NCBI GenBank assembly: GCA_002293155.1
Contig: DBCQ01000024.1
Coordinates: 39,219-66,249, forward strand
Direction: 5' to 3'
Length of the DNA stretch: 27,031 nt
Origin: Burkholderiales bacterium UBA954
GTDB taxonomy: Bacteria > Pseudomonadota > Gammaproteobacteria > Burkholderiales > Burkholderiaceae_A
Shown: positions 1-8,726 of the stretch, one piece after another
Layout: every line of letters starts with the position of its first letter
Position numbering within the stretch: the stretch's first letter is position 1
Made by a program: the position numbers and the translations under genes
Notes under the pieces: model-generated
Seen by the model: the letters and a program-made list of their open reading frames with translations, nothing else
What the model was told of the DNA's origin: nothing
Databases searched by the model: none

Positions 1-1496
1 TCATCGTCCTTCGACAAATCCTTGGTCTTCTCGATACGATCAACCAAATCAGCATGCTTTGAGCGAATATGATCGCGCAAGGACCGCTCAAAGCTGGCCA
101 TGGCTTTCATTTCAACGCCCTCAAAAAATCCATTATTTACAGCAAAGAGCGTTAGCGCCATTTCCCACACGGCCATTGGCTGATACTGGGGCTGCTTCAT
201 AACTTCCGTCACGATACGGCCGTGCTCGAGCTGCTTGCGGGTTGCCTCATCAAGATCTGAAGCGAACTGCGCAAAGGCCGCAAGCTCACGATACTGCGCG
301 AGCGCCAAACGCACACCGGCACCAGTATCTTTACGCTTCATAATCTTGGTCTGGGCCGCACCACCCACTCGCGACACCGAGATACCCGCATTGATTGCCG
401 GGCGAATTCCCGCGTTAAACAAATCCGTTTCCAAGAAGATCTGGCCATCGGTAATTGAAATCACGTTGGTCGGTACAAAGGCCGACACGTCACCCGCCTG
501 GGTCTCAATGATTGGCAGTGCCGTGAGAGACCCTGTCTTTCCTTTTACAGCACCGTTAGTGAATTTCTCAACCCACTCCTCACTCACACGGGCAGCACGC
601 TCAAGCAGGCGGGAGTGGAGATAAAACACATCGCCCGGGAAGGCTTCACGGCCCGGGGGGCGGCGCAGCAGCAGAGATACCTGGCGATACGCAACAGCTT
701 GTTTTGAGAGGTCGTCATAGATGATCAGCGCATCCTCACCACGATCACGGAAGTACTCGCCCATCGTGCAGCCCGAGTAGGCCGCGAGGTACTGCATTGC
801 TGCAGAATCTGAGGCGGTCGCGGCCACTACGATGGTGTAGGCCATCGCACCGGTTTCTTCGAGTTTGCGAACCACGTTGGCAATCGTTGATGCCTTCTGA
901 CCAATCGCCACATAGACGCAGAACATGTTCTGGCCTTTTTGATTGATGATTGCATCGACTGCAACGGCCGTTTTTCCTGTCTGGCGATCGCCAATGATGA
1001 GCTCTCGTTGGCCGCGGCCAACAGGCACCATCGAATCAATTGCTTTTAAACCGGTCTGAACAGGCTGCGACACCGACTTACGCCAGATCACGCCCGGCGC
1101 AACCTTTTCGATGATGTCGGTCATCTTGGCATTGATCGGGCCTTTGCCATCAATGGGCTGGCCTAAGGCGTTCACGACCCGGCCAATCAATTCTGGGCCG
1201 ACCGGCACATCAAGAATGCGGCCTGTGGATTTCACCACATCGCCTTCAGAAATATTTTCGTACTCACCGAGAATCACTGCGCCGACTGAATCCCGCTCAA
1301 GGTTCAATGCAAGACCAACGGTGTTGTTAGGGAACTCCAACATCTCGCCTTGCATAACGTTAGACAGGCCGTGGACTCGACAAATACCATCCGTTACCGT
1401 GACCACCGTTCCCTGATTGTGGGAATCGGTTGCCAGGTTAAGGCCCTGGATTTTGCTCTTCAGCAGTTCGCTGATTTCGGAAGGATTGAGTTGCAT
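1..1496 (-). CDS. atpA: ATP synthase F1 subunit alpha (3' end beyond window)
   Basis: This encodes the non-catalytic nucleotide-binding subunit of the F1 head of ATP synthase, at the inner face of the cytoplasmic membrane. About 498 residues are visible from the ATG at 1496. The frame stays open to the left edge, and the family is usually about 513 residues, so only a short C-terminal tail is missing. The N-terminal beta-barrel domain is followed by the P-loop GDRQTGKT at residues 169-176, the same place as in the E. coli protein, and then by the typical core and helical C-terminal domain. An AGGAG ribosome binding site at 1505-1509 lies 8 nt upstream and overlaps the atpH stop, so translation is probably coupled. 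It is the last visible gene of the atp operon; atpG, atpD and atpC would be expected beyond the edge. Nothing is unusual. Confidence 0.97.
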   Translation of the reverse strand, partial: MQLNPSEISELLKSKIQGLNLATDSHNQGTVVTVTDGICRVHGLSNVMQGEMLEFPNNTVGLALNLERDSVGAVILGEYENISEGDVVKSTGRILDVPVGPELIGRVVNALGQPIDGKGPINAKMTDIIEKVAPGVIWRKSVSQPVQTGLKAIDSMVPVGRGQRELIIGDRQTGKTAVAVDAIINQKGQNMFCVYVAIGQKASTIANVVRKLEETGAMAYTIVVAATASDSAAMQYLAAYSGCTMGEYFRDRGEDALIIYDDLSKQAVAYRQVSLLLRRPPGREAFPGDVFYLHSRLLERAARVSEEWVEKFTNGAVKGKTGSLTALPIIETQAGDVSAFVPTNVISITDGQIFLETDLFNAGIRPAINAGISVSRVGGAAQTKIMKRKDTGAGVRLALAQYRELAAFAQFASDLDEATRKQLEHGRIVTEVMKQPQYQPMAVWEMALTLFAVNNGFFEGVEMKAMASFERSLRDHIRSKHADLVDRIEKTKDLSKDD

Positions 1497-1507
1497 TCAG
1501 TTAACTC

Positions 1508-2041
1508 CTAGTTCATCAGGGCAGTGGCCATGCGCGACAACTTGCCGCGCACAGACGCATCAAAAACTTCATCACCAATCGCGATGGATACACCGCCGAT
1601 CAGTGTCGGATCTACAACAACTGTGACTTTGACTTGCTTGCCATGTTTTTTCTCAAGAAGCCCGGTCAACTCAGTGATCTGGCCCTCGGTCATCGGAAAC
1701 GCCGATGTCACCGCTGCCGCCAGAACTTGTTCTGCTTGGTTGCGCAGGGACTCGTACATAGCGGAGATTTCTGACAAGGCGCTGAGACGCTCATTCGTTG
1801 CGATCAGGGAAAGCAAAGACCGCTCGTTCTTCGATAACCCAGGCTGAGCGGCCGCAATCAAGTCCACCATTTTTTCTACCGGCAGCTGGGGGTTACCGAT
1901 CAACTCGGCGACCTCATGCATTTGGACCACTCTGGATAGGCCCTCAAGCGACGTAGACCAGTGCGCAAACGCGCCCTCTTCTTTGGCTAGTGCAAACGCA
2001 GCCTCCGCATAGGGCCTGGCAATCGTGCGCAGTTCAGCCAT
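1508..2041 (-). CDS. atpH: ATP synthase F1 subunit delta
   Basis: This is the 177-residue delta subunit (OSCP-type), which joins the top of the F1 head to the peripheral stalk made by subunit b. The protein starts MAELRTIARPYAEAAF, the usual family opening, and has the usual C-terminal part with a run of small and hydrophobic residues around VVVDPTLIGGVSIAIGD near residue 140-158. The length is normal for the family. It lies between atpF (3 nt upstream) and atpA (11 nt downstream), as expected for an atp operon, so translational coupling is likely. The ATG at 2041 is favoured because the conserved N-terminus begins there. Confidence 0.96.
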   Translation of the reverse strand: MAELRTIARPYAEAAFALAKEEGAFAHWSTSLEGLSRVVQMHEVAELIGNPQLPVEKMVDLIAAAQPGLSKNERSLLSLIATNERLSALSEISAMYESLRNQAEQVLAAAVTSAFPMTEGQITELTGLLEKKHGKQVKVTVVVDPTLIGGVSIAIGDEVFDASVRGKLSRMATALMN

Positions 2042-2044
2042 AAA

Positions 2045-2515
2045 TCAGAGCTCTTTCTTCAGGTTAGCCAATAATTCGGCGTGGGCCTGCGCGTTAATCT
2101 CGCGAGACAAGATCTGCTGGGCACCCTTAACCGCTAGGGCGGCAACCTCTTCACGAAGTGAATCGCGGGCACGCTGCATGGCTGCTCCGGCCTCTGCCTC
2201 AGCAGCCTCACGGGCTTGAGCAATTAATCGTGCAGCCTCGGCACGCGCCTCTTCAATCAGTGTCGCGCCCTGCTTTTCAGCCGAACCACGGACATCCGAT
2301 GCGACGTCCTTTGCCTTTACGAGCTCGTCTTGAACCCGACGTTCGACAGCGACAAGATCTGCCTTGGCTTTGTCAGCCGCAGCCAAACCATCGGCGATTT
2401 TTTTTGCCCGATCATCGAGTGCCTTCATCACCGGCGGCCACACAAATTTCATGGTGAACCAGGCCAGGATAAAAAACACCACCAGCTGGGCGATGAGTGT
2501 TGCGTTCAGATTCAC
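2045..2515 (-). CDS. atpF: ATP synthase F0 subunit b
   Basis: This is the 156-residue subunit b, which forms the peripheral stalk that stops the F1 head from rotating. One membrane helix lies at about residues 5-25. It is followed by a long charged, alanine-rich coiled coil (about residues 30-140) with no domain breaks, as in other b subunits. The start is a GTG codon at 2515, with an AAGGG ribosome binding site about 7 nt upstream. The protein begins [10 protein letters not shown], which matches the family opening, so the GTG is probably real. It is followed by atpH after 3 nt. The length equals the usual 156 residues. Confidence 0.96.
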   Translation of the reverse strand: MNLNATLIAQLVVFFILAWFTMKFVWPPVMKALDDRAKKIADGLAAADKAKADLVAVERRVQDELVKAKDVASDVRGSAEKQGATLIEEARAEAARLIAQAREAAEAEAGAAMQRARDSLREEVAALAVKGAQQILSREINAQAHAELLANLKKEL

Positions 2516-2544
2516 GTTGGAACCCTTTTCATGTGTTAGTCATT

Positions 2545-2558
2545 CAGTCAGACGACTG
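2545..2558 (-). promoter_or_regulatory. Small stem-loop in the atpE-atpF gap
   Basis: The 105-nt gap between atpE and atpF contains CAGTC-AGAC-GACTG, a perfect 5-bp stem with a 4-nt loop. The gap is the longest one inside the visible atp operon. Subunit c is needed in many copies per subunit b, and in other bacteria this gap carries processing or translation control signals. Such a role here is inference; the stem is short and has no T-run, so it is not a convincing terminator. Confidence 0.3.
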
Positions 2559-2620
2559 GCGAACCGATTTTGTTATCTTGCATCGCCCCAATCTTCCGAT
2601 TGACGATGTAATGAGATAAC

Positions 2621-2872
<252 letters not shown>

Positions 2873-2926
2873 TCAGGGGAATAAATAAAAAACCACTGCC
2901 AAAAAACCAGGCTCTGATGTATTGCT

Positions 2927-3757
2927 TCAGTGCCCCTCATGAGCCTGGCCGATATACACCAGGGTCAGCATCATGAAGATGAAGCCCTGCAGTAACACGA
3001 TCAGGATGTGAAAGATCGCCCAAACAGACCCGGCGAGCACATGTCCAATAAAACCAAACACGGTTGCTGTGCCGCCCAGCAAGGCAATCAAACAAAACAC
3101 CAATTCGCCGGCATACATATTTCCAAAAAGCCGCATGCCAAGGGAAACAGTTTTTGCTACGAATTCGATAATGTTAATGGCGAGATTCGGGACCCAGAGC
3201 GCCGGATGGGCGCCAAACGGGGCGCAAAACAACTCGTGGATAAATCCGCCGAGCCCTTTGATCTTCACGCTATAAAACAACATTAAGGCCAAGACCCCGA
3301 GGGCCATCCCAAGCGAACCATTCAGGTCAGCCGTCGGAACAATCCGATGATAGTGAATAACGCTATCGAGCCCGGTCAGTGCAAAGATTGCGTGGGGTAG
3401 GTCGACCGGGAGAAAGTCGAGAGCGTTCATAAATATTACCCACAGAAAGACAGTAAGCGCCAGCGGCGCAATAAACTGCCGATTACCGTGAACGATCGAC
3501 TTGGACTGCTCTTCAACGAGCTCAACCACCAGTTCAACGCCTGCCTGCAGTCTGCCCGGAACGCCAGAGGTTGCCTTCCGGGCAACCGACCAGAGAATCA
3601 AGATGACCAAGAGGCCCATAGACACCGACCAGAAAAGCGTATCGAGGTTGATGATTGAAAAGTCGATAATGGCTTCTTGCGGCTTGCCGGTTGTCGTGAG
3701 ATGCCCCAGATGATGAATGATGTATTCGGCAGAGGTTGGGGCGGTGTTAGAGGCCAT
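2927..3757 (-). CDS. atpB: ATP synthase F0 subunit a
   Basis: This is the 276-residue membrane subunit that provides the proton half-channels facing the c-ring. It has several hydrophobic segments. The key segment is [13 protein letters not shown], in which Arg209 corresponds to the essential Arg210 of the E. coli protein. The N-terminal part (residues 10-40) is hydrophilic and the C-terminus is [12 protein letters not shown]. The length is typical. The ATG at 3757 starts 70 nt after the atpI stop, with only a weak CGAGAG-like ribosome binding site. The gene stands first among the structural F0 genes, as usual. Confidence 0.97.
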   Translation of the reverse strand: MASNTAPTSAEYIIHHLGHLTTTGKPQEAIIDFSIINLDTLFWSVSMGLLVILILWSVARKATSGVPGRLQAGVELVVELVEEQSKSIVHGNRQFIAPLALTVFLWVIFMNALDFLPVDLPHAIFALTGLDSVIHYHRIVPTADLNGSLGMALGVLALMLFYSVKIKGLGGFIHELFCAPFGAHPALWVPNLAINIIEFVAKTVSLGMRLFGNMYAGELVFCLIALLGGTATVFGFIGHVLAGSVWAIFHILIVLLQGFIFMMLTLVYIGQAHEGH

Positions 3758-3827
3758 CTAGAATTTGCTCTCGTGTTTTATTTGTCGTTTTATCTGAGAC
3801 GTAAAATTTATTCTTGACTTCTTTATT

Positions 3828-4229
3828 CTAATCACTCGACTTCGTCTGGGCATTAACCAGTTTTGACACCATCCGATCAGCCTGTCGCCGATCTAAATGG
3901 CTCTGGATCCATGGCGTCAACAGCAGTGATTTCAGCGCCAAAACGAGCCCAGAGATCAGGCCCAACCAAGACAAATCTTCTATCCAATGCACTGCAGCCC
4001 ACAATAACAACACCGATAGGGCAATCTTAATCGGCTCACCAATTAAGAGCACGATCGGCCCGACTTCTGGGCGGCTCGCAATCAAACGCAGTGCCAACAA
4101 GGCGTTTGGGATTGCGATTGAGCCTCCCCCGGCAACCACTGAAAGCCCGACGATTGGGCCCCACACCAGCCAAGCAATAAATCCCGCGATCAGTGTGCCT
4201 ACCGTTTGGGTTATGACTGCGGTAAGCAC
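3828..4229 (-). CDS. atpI: ATP synthase assembly protein AtpI
   Basis: This is a 133-residue membrane protein at the head of the atp operon, the place and size of AtpI, which assists c-ring assembly in several bacteria. It has about four hydrophobic segments (roughly residues 5-22, 25-50, 62-82 and 84-105) and a charged C-terminal tail. The start is GTG at 4229. An in-frame TAA at 4236-4238 excludes a longer protein, and an AGGAAC ribosome binding site lies at 4241-4246. The sequence is weakly conserved in this family, so the call leans on position and topology. Confidence 0.85.
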   Translation of the reverse strand: MLTAVITQTVGTLIAGFIAWLVWGPIVGLSVVAGGGSIAIPNALLALRLIASRPEVGPIVLLIGEPIKIALSVLLLWAAVHWIEDLSWLGLISGLVLALKSLLLTPWIQSHLDRRQADRMVSKLVNAQTKSSD

Positions 4230-4291
4230 TTTGTTTTAGTGTTCCTTGTGCATCGCGGTTTCAGTGCACGCCGACTAGCGAAACCCGTGTG

Positions 4292-4321
4292 AGAATATCC
4301 GCGACAAGCACCGCATGTCAA
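4292..4321 (-). promoter_or_regulatory. Predicted sigma70 promoter of the atp operon
   Basis: On the minus strand a perfect -35 box TTGACA (4316-4321) is followed by an 18-nt spacer and a -10 box TATTCT (4292-4297), which matches 4 of 6 consensus bases. The start site would fall about 55 nt upstream of the atpI GTG. The -35 box contains the parB TGA stop codon, so the promoter starts inside the end of parB. This is a prediction from sequence only. Confidence 0.6.
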
Positions 4322-5241
4322 TTCGCGAGACCCTCTGGTAGCAGTCTTTCAATGACCCCGTCGAGTTCTTCGAAATTAGAAAACCGTATGCTGACCTCAC
4401 CCCGGGTCCCTCGACCTTGTTTTAGCAGTACAGGTAGGCCGAGTGCGTCTGAGAGTTGATCTTGAACCCGCCCCCAATCCCGGGTTTGAGGCTTCTTGCC
4501 TGCCCCCTTGGACGGGTTTTGTGTGGGCAGTGCTCCGGTGGCCTGAATTTTTGAGGCAATCCGTTCGGCGTCCCGAACGGATAACCGCTCCCGCGCGATT
4601 CGCTCGGCAAGCGCCCGCTGCTGCGCGGGCGCAAGCGGCAATAGAGCCCGAGCGTGTCCAGCATCAATGCTTTTTTCGCGCAGCATAGTCTGAACTGCTA
4701 CGGGCAGCTGTAATAGTCGGAGCAGGTTCGAGGTGGCGCTGCGTGATCGGCCCACTGCCTTCGCAGCCATCTCATGGGTCAATCCAAACTCGCGGATTAG
4801 TCGATCAATGCCTTGCGCTTCCTCGAGAGCGGTCAGATCCTCGCGTTGTAGGTTCTCGATCAATGCCATCGCTAACGCAGCCTGATCGTCAACCTCTCGA
4901 ACGATAACAGGGACCTCTTGGAGGCCTGCGATTTTGGCAGCACGATACCGCCGCTCTCCGGCGATAATCTCAAAGCGAGCTCCGCCGCCAGGTGTGCCCG
5001 CACCGGCTTTTCCGCCCAAGGGACGTACCAGGAGTGGCTGCATGATTCCTTGCGCCCGAATCGAATCCGCCAGTTCATCCAAGCTTTCCTGTTCCATATC
5101 CTGTCTGGGCTGATACTTGCCGGGTTTTAAGGCAGACATCTCCAAGGTTTGCTGATTCGCAGCGGCCTGGGGGTTGGGCGCCGCCCCGCCTAAAAGGGCG
5201 TCAAGGCCCCTACCAAGACCTTTTTTCTTTATAAGACTCAT
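4318..5241 (-). CDS. parB: Chromosome partitioning protein ParB
   Basis: This is the 307-residue ParB (Spo0J) protein, which binds parS and, as known for the family, loads onto DNA as a CTP-dependent clamp. It starts with the short ParA-contacting segment KKKGLGRGLDALL. Next come YQPR (residues 43-46), the CTP-binding motif GERRYR at residues 95-100 and ENLQRE at 129-134. A helix-turn-helix follows at about 152-175, and the C-terminal dimerisation part (about 255-307) comes after an alanine-rich linker. Its ATG overlaps the parA stop as ATGA (5238-5241), so the two are probably translationally coupled. A matching parS site lies at 8711-8726. Confidence 0.96.
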   Translation of the reverse strand: MSLIKKKGLGRGLDALLGGAAPNPQAAANQQTLEMSALKPGKYQPRQDMEQESLDELADSIRAQGIMQPLLVRPLGGKAGAGTPGGGARFEIIAGERRYRAAKIAGLQEVPVIVREVDDQAALAMALIENLQREDLTALEEAQGIDRLIREFGLTHEMAAKAVGRSRSATSNLLRLLQLPVAVQTMLREKSIDAGHARALLPLAPAQQRALAERIARERLSVRDAERIASKIQATGALPTQNPSKGAGKKPQTRDWGRVQDQLSDALGLPVLLKQGRGTRGEVSIRFSNFEELDGVIERLLPEGLAN

Positions 5242-6023
5242 GCCGCCTCCGACTTCAGTTTGTCTAAACGATGAACAAGCTCCTGCCCGAAATCCAGATA
5301 GGCCTTCGACCCTCTGGAGCCCGGGTCATAGACGATCCCAGGCTGGCCAAAACTTGGCGCCTCGGCGAGCCGAACGTTTCGGGGGATCACCGCATCAAAG
5401 ACCTTGTCTTTAAAGTGCGTGATTAGCTGGTCCGAGACTTGTTGCGAGAGCGTCACCCTCGGGTCGAACATCACCCTTAATAAGCCCACGATCTGTAATT
5501 TCGGGTTGAGGTTCGCATGAACGCGCTTGATCGAATTCACAAGATCTGAAAGCCCCTCAAGCGCGAAGTACTCGCACTGCATAGGGATGATGACCCCGTG
5601 AGCCGCGCACAGTCCGTTTAGCGTGAGCAGAGAAAGCGACGGGGGGCAGTCGAGAATAATGAAGTCGTAATCGTCTGCGACTATCTCAAGAGCATTGGCG
5701 AGGCGGTGCTCTCGCCCATCAAGATCGACCAGCTCTATCTCTGCGCCTGCCAGATCACGGTTAGCCGACAATACATCGTACTCACCCGCTCCTGCCCGTT
5801 TCGTTGCGTCAGGGACAGTCATCATCCCAAGCAATACTGGATAAACGGATTGCGAGAGCTCGTGCTTGTTGATCCCGCTTCCCATCGTGGCGTTGCCCTG
5901 AGGATCGAGGTCGACCAACAATACCCTTTTCCCCAAATGTGCGAGGGCTGCCGATACATTGACTGCCGTGGTTGTTTTACCAACGCCACCTTTTTGGTTG
6001 GCGACTGCAAAAATCTGGGCCAT
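5238..6023 (-). CDS. parA: Chromosome partitioning ATPase ParA
   Basis: This is a 261-residue ParA/Soj ATPase that, with ParB and parS, moves and segregates the origin region. The deviant Walker A motif KGGVGKTT is at residues 11-18. It is followed by the nucleotide-binding motifs with DLDPQGNAT and the Walker B region FIILDCPPS. A start 21 nt upstream at 6044 is open, but the ATG at 6023 is preferred: the strong ribosome binding site GGAGGT (6031-6036) lies 7 nt before it, and the protein then begins MAQIFAVANQKGG, the usual family start. The ATG shares its A with the rsmG TAA stop (TAATG), so coupling to rsmG is likely. Confidence 0.96.
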   Translation of the reverse strand: MAQIFAVANQKGGVGKTTTAVNVSAALAHLGKRVLLVDLDPQGNATMGSGINKHELSQSVYPVLLGMMTVPDATKRAGAGEYDVLSANRDLAGAEIELVDLDGREHRLANALEIVADDYDFIILDCPPSLSLLTLNGLCAAHGVIIPMQCEYFALEGLSDLVNSIKRVHANLNPKLQIVGLLRVMFDPRVTLSQQVSDQLITHFKDKVFDAVIPRNVRLAEAPSFGQPGIVYDPGSRGSKAYLDFGQELVHRLDKLKSEAA

Positions 6024-6757
6024 TAGCTGGACCTCCGAATCCATATCAAATGGCGATCTTCGTGAAGGTAGGGAACCTCGATTTTTTTAACCTCATCGAC
6101 TAGAAAATAATTCTTTTTATTATTCATCTTAATAAGTGTGTGCTCACATATTTCAGGGTCTAGCCGCCCAATCAAGGCGGCCCACTGGGTGTGCTGATTA
6201 GAGATTGCGTAAGTCTTGTCCAAAAAATCCGATGGGGCCGCAAAGGCGCGTGACGTAATCAGGTCATAACCAAATGGCTCCGCTAAAGCCGATTGGGACA
6301 TTTCCTTGAGGGCCATCTGCTTTACGTCCTTAGTCAAAATGTCAACCCGCCCTTGAAAATTAAGCTGCCCACAGACCTGGCGCAAAAACGCGGACTTCTT
6401 CTGTGACCGCTCAACCAAATCGATACGCGATTGTGGCATGACCACAGCCCAGACAATTCCAGGAACACCCATACCTGAGCCAATATCCGCAATGCGAATG
6501 TCTGGGTCAGGGCCAAATCTCCTGACAATCTCAGGCCAGACCGCCATGGCATCAAGAATATGCCGAGTGACCTGATCTTCAAGGCCCTCGATCGCAGTCA
6601 GACTGTGGACCCGATTCCATCGATTAAGCGTCTGTAGGTAATCCGATAGAGCTGAAATCTGGGCATCCGACAGTGGAAAATCCGGGCGATCCCAGCCCTG
6701 CCGAATCCTTGCCTCAGCCCCGAGTTTATCGACAGGCTGGACTTGTGTGGCCCCCAA
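6023..6757 (-). CDS. rsmG: 16S rRNA (guanine-N7) methyltransferase RsmG (GidB)
   Basis: RsmG methylates G527 of 16S rRNA with S-adenosylmethionine. The family opening DYLQTLNRWNRVHSLTAI is present, followed by the SAM-binding loop DIGSGMGVPGI (residues 91-101 from this start) and the conserved block with ERSQKKSAFLRQVC. No ATG exists upstream of the conserved core. The frame offers a TTG at 6757 (244 residues, weak AAGG about 9 nt upstream, 2 nt past the mnmG stop codon) or a TTG at 6802 (259 residues, overlapping mnmG, no ribosome binding site seen). I prefer 6757, which is nearer the usual family length. It sits between mnmG and parA, a common order. Confidence 0.9.
   Translation of the reverse strand: MGATQVQPVDKLGAEARIRQGWDRPDFPLSDAQISALSDYLQTLNRWNRVHSLTAIEGLEDQVTRHILDAMAVWPEIVRRFGPDPDIRIADIGSGMGVPGIVWAVVMPQSRIDLVERSQKKSAFLRQVCGQLNFQGRVDILTKDVKQMALKEMSQSALAEPFGYDLITSRAFAAPSDFLDKTYAISNQHTQWAALIGRLDPEICEHTLIKMNNKKNYFLVDEVKKIEVPYLHEDRHLIWIRRSS
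6031..6036 (-). promoter_or_regulatory. parA ribosome binding site
   Basis: The minus strand reads GGAGGT, close to the ideal anti-16S match, with 7 nt to the ATG at 6023. It lies inside the last codons of rsmG. It decides the parA start in favour of the shorter form. Confidence 0.8.
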
Positions 6758-6758
6758 A

Positions 6759-8708
6759 TTAGGCGGCCTTGTCAGTGGGCTGTGGCGAGACTGAGCCGCC
6801 AAGGATCGGCCCGGAGCGGAGCCTCTTTAGGTGAATCCAGAGCAATGAAATCGCGGCAGGTGTGACCCCCGAAATTCGACTGGCCTGCCCGAGCGTATGA
6901 GGGGATACCGCCTCTAGCCTCTGGCGAACCTCATTCGAAAGGCCGCTGACCTCTCGATAATTCATACCCAAGGGAATAACAGCCGCCTCTTGCGCCTGAT
7001 GCCGAGCAACCTCGTCAACCTGTCTGGAAATATAGCCCTGGTACTTTATCTGGATTTCCACCTGCTCTTGAACGACTCGGTCCAGAGGTAATTCGGGGGC
7101 AAGGGAGGTCGCGCCTTGGTGGTCGATCATTTCCATCAGGGTCTGGTAACGGACATCGGGCCTTCGTAAGAGCTCTAGTGCGCTGACCTCTCGGTCAAGT
7201 CCTGCCGATACTGCTGCCTCAATTGACGCTTGTGGGAAACGCTTTGGACCAACCAGCGAAGACTTCAGCCTAGCCATTTCCCGCTCAACTGATTCTTTTT
7301 TGGAGCAGAATTCCTGCCACCGATCATCGTCCACCAGGCCCAGGCGGCGACCAGTCTCAGTTAGTCGCATATCAGCGTTATCCTCCCTTAGGCTTAACCG
7401 GTACTCAGCCCGGCTCGTAAACATCCGGTAAGGCTCGGTAACGCCTCGGGTAACCAAATCATCCGCCAGAACGCCCAGATAAGCCTCGTGGCGGGCCGGC
7501 ACCCATGGATCAGAGCCTCTTAGCCTTAAAGCGGCGTTAGCCCCCGCCAGAAGGCCCTGGGCAGCCGCCTCCTCATAACCGGTAGTCCCATTGATCTGAC
7601 CCGCAAAAAAGAGGCCAGCGATCGCCTTGGTTTCAAGCCAGGGGTTCAAAGCTCTTGGATCAAAATAATCGTACTCAATCGCGTAGCCGGGCCGAAGGAT
7701 GTGGGCGTGCTCAAGGCCCCGCATTGACCGAACGACTGCTAACTGGACATCAAACGGAAGGCTCGTTGAGATTCCATTCGGGTAGACCTCATGGGTGGAA
7801 AGGCCCTCAGGCTCCAGATAGATCTGGTGGGAGTCTTTATCCGCAAATCGGTGGACTTTGTCCTCGATTGAGGGGCAGTATCGGGGGCCAACCCCCTCGA
7901 TCACCCCGGTAAAAAGCGGTGATCTATCTAATCCTTGTCGGATGATCTCATGGGTTTTTGCGTTTGTATGCGTAATCCAACAGGGCAGTTGGCGCGGATG
8001 CATTTCTGCCCGGCCCATAAAGGAGAAGACGGGCTGGGGATCGTGGTCGCCAGCCTGCTCTGCAAGGTCTTGATAATTGATGGTTCGACCATCGATTCTT
8101 GGCGGAGTCCCAGTTTTTAGGCGTCCTTGAGGCAGCTTTAGCTCTTTAAGCCTTGCAGACAGCCTTACGGACGGCGGGTCACCCGCCCGCCCACCTGCGT
8201 GGCTCTCCAGGCCAATATGGATTTTCCCGTCAAGAAAAGTTCCCGCCGTGAGCACAACCGATTCGGAACGGAAAATCAGGCCCGATTGGGTCACAACGCC
8301 CCCTACCCGATCTCCCTCGACTAGAAGATCGTCGACCGCCTGCTGGAACAAGAGAAGATTTTTCTGGTTTTCTAAGCGGGCTCGAATCGCGTTTCGATAG
8401 AGCACTCTATCCGCCTGGGCCCGAGTTGCACGGACTGCTGGGCCCTTGGAGCTATTTAGGATTCGAAACTGTATCCCTGCCTCATCTGTCGCGATCGCCA
8501 TCGCGCCCCCAAGGGCGTCGATTTCTTTTACTAGATGCCCCTTGCCGATGCCGCCAATGGACGGATTGCACGACATCTGACCCAATGTCTCTAGACTGTG
8601 GGTCAGCAATAGGGTCTGCGCGCCCATCCGGGCAGCAGCGAGGGCCGCCTCGGTTCCGGCGTGGCCGCCCCCTACAACAATGACATCAAACTGCTTGGGA
8701 TAGATCAT
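6759..8708 (-). CDS. mnmG: tRNA uridine-5-carboxymethylaminomethyl enzyme MnmG (GidA)
   Basis: This is the 649-residue FAD-dependent enzyme that, together with MnmE, builds the cmnm5U modification at wobble position 34 of certain tRNAs. The dinucleotide-binding motif GGGHAG lies at residues 13-18. The conserved cysteine of MSCNPSIGG is Cys47, the catalytic cysteine position in E. coli, and a second conserved cysteine lies in RYCPSIEDK. The length is close to the usual 630-650. The ATG at 8708 has no visible ribosome binding site, because the 18 nt before it are the parS site plus AA. Its partner mnmE lies 7.4 kb away in the same window. Confidence 0.97.
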   Translation of the reverse strand: MIYPKQFDVIVVGGGHAGTEAALAAARMGAQTLLLTHSLETLGQMSCNPSIGGIGKGHLVKEIDALGGAMAIATDEAGIQFRILNSSKGPAVRATRAQADRVLYRNAIRARLENQKNLLLFQQAVDDLLVEGDRVGGVVTQSGLIFRSESVVLTAGTFLDGKIHIGLESHAGGRAGDPPSVRLSARLKELKLPQGRLKTGTPPRIDGRTINYQDLAEQAGDHDPQPVFSFMGRAEMHPRQLPCWITHTNAKTHEIIRQGLDRSPLFTGVIEGVGPRYCPSIEDKVHRFADKDSHQIYLEPEGLSTHEVYPNGISTSLPFDVQLAVVRSMRGLEHAHILRPGYAIEYDYFDPRALNPWLETKAIAGLFFAGQINGTTGYEEAAAQGLLAGANAALRLRGSDPWVPARHEAYLGVLADDLVTRGVTEPYRMFTSRAEYRLSLREDNADMRLTETGRRLGLVDDDRWQEFCSKKESVEREMARLKSSLVGPKRFPQASIEAAVSAGLDREVSALELLRRPDVRYQTLMEMIDHQGATSLAPELPLDRVVQEQVEIQIKYQGYISRQVDEVARHQAQEAAVIPLGMNYREVSGLSNEVRQRLEAVSPHTLGQASRISGVTPAAISLLWIHLKRLRSGPILGGSVSPQPTDKAA

Positions 8709-8710
8709 TT

Positions 8711-8726
8711 TGTTTCACGTGAAACA
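8711..8726. other. parS: parS centromere-like site
   Basis: The sequence TGTTTCACGTGAAACA is a perfect 16-bp palindrome and matches the widely conserved chromosomal parS consensus bound by ParB. It fills the gap between the TGA of the aldehyde dehydrogenase gene (8727-8729) and two bases before the mnmG ATG. parA and parB lie 2.7-4.4 kb away, and the dnaA/oriC region is about 12-13 kb away, a normal distance for primary parS sites. No second full match was seen in the window. Confidence 0.95.

Noticed and set aside
4422..4688. Overlapping short open frames on both strands inside parB
   Set aside because: They are in other frames of an intact parB and show no family features.
6023..6044. Longer parA start at 6044
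   Set aside because: The strong GGAGGT at 6031-6036 points to the ATG at 6023, which also gives the conserved N-terminus.
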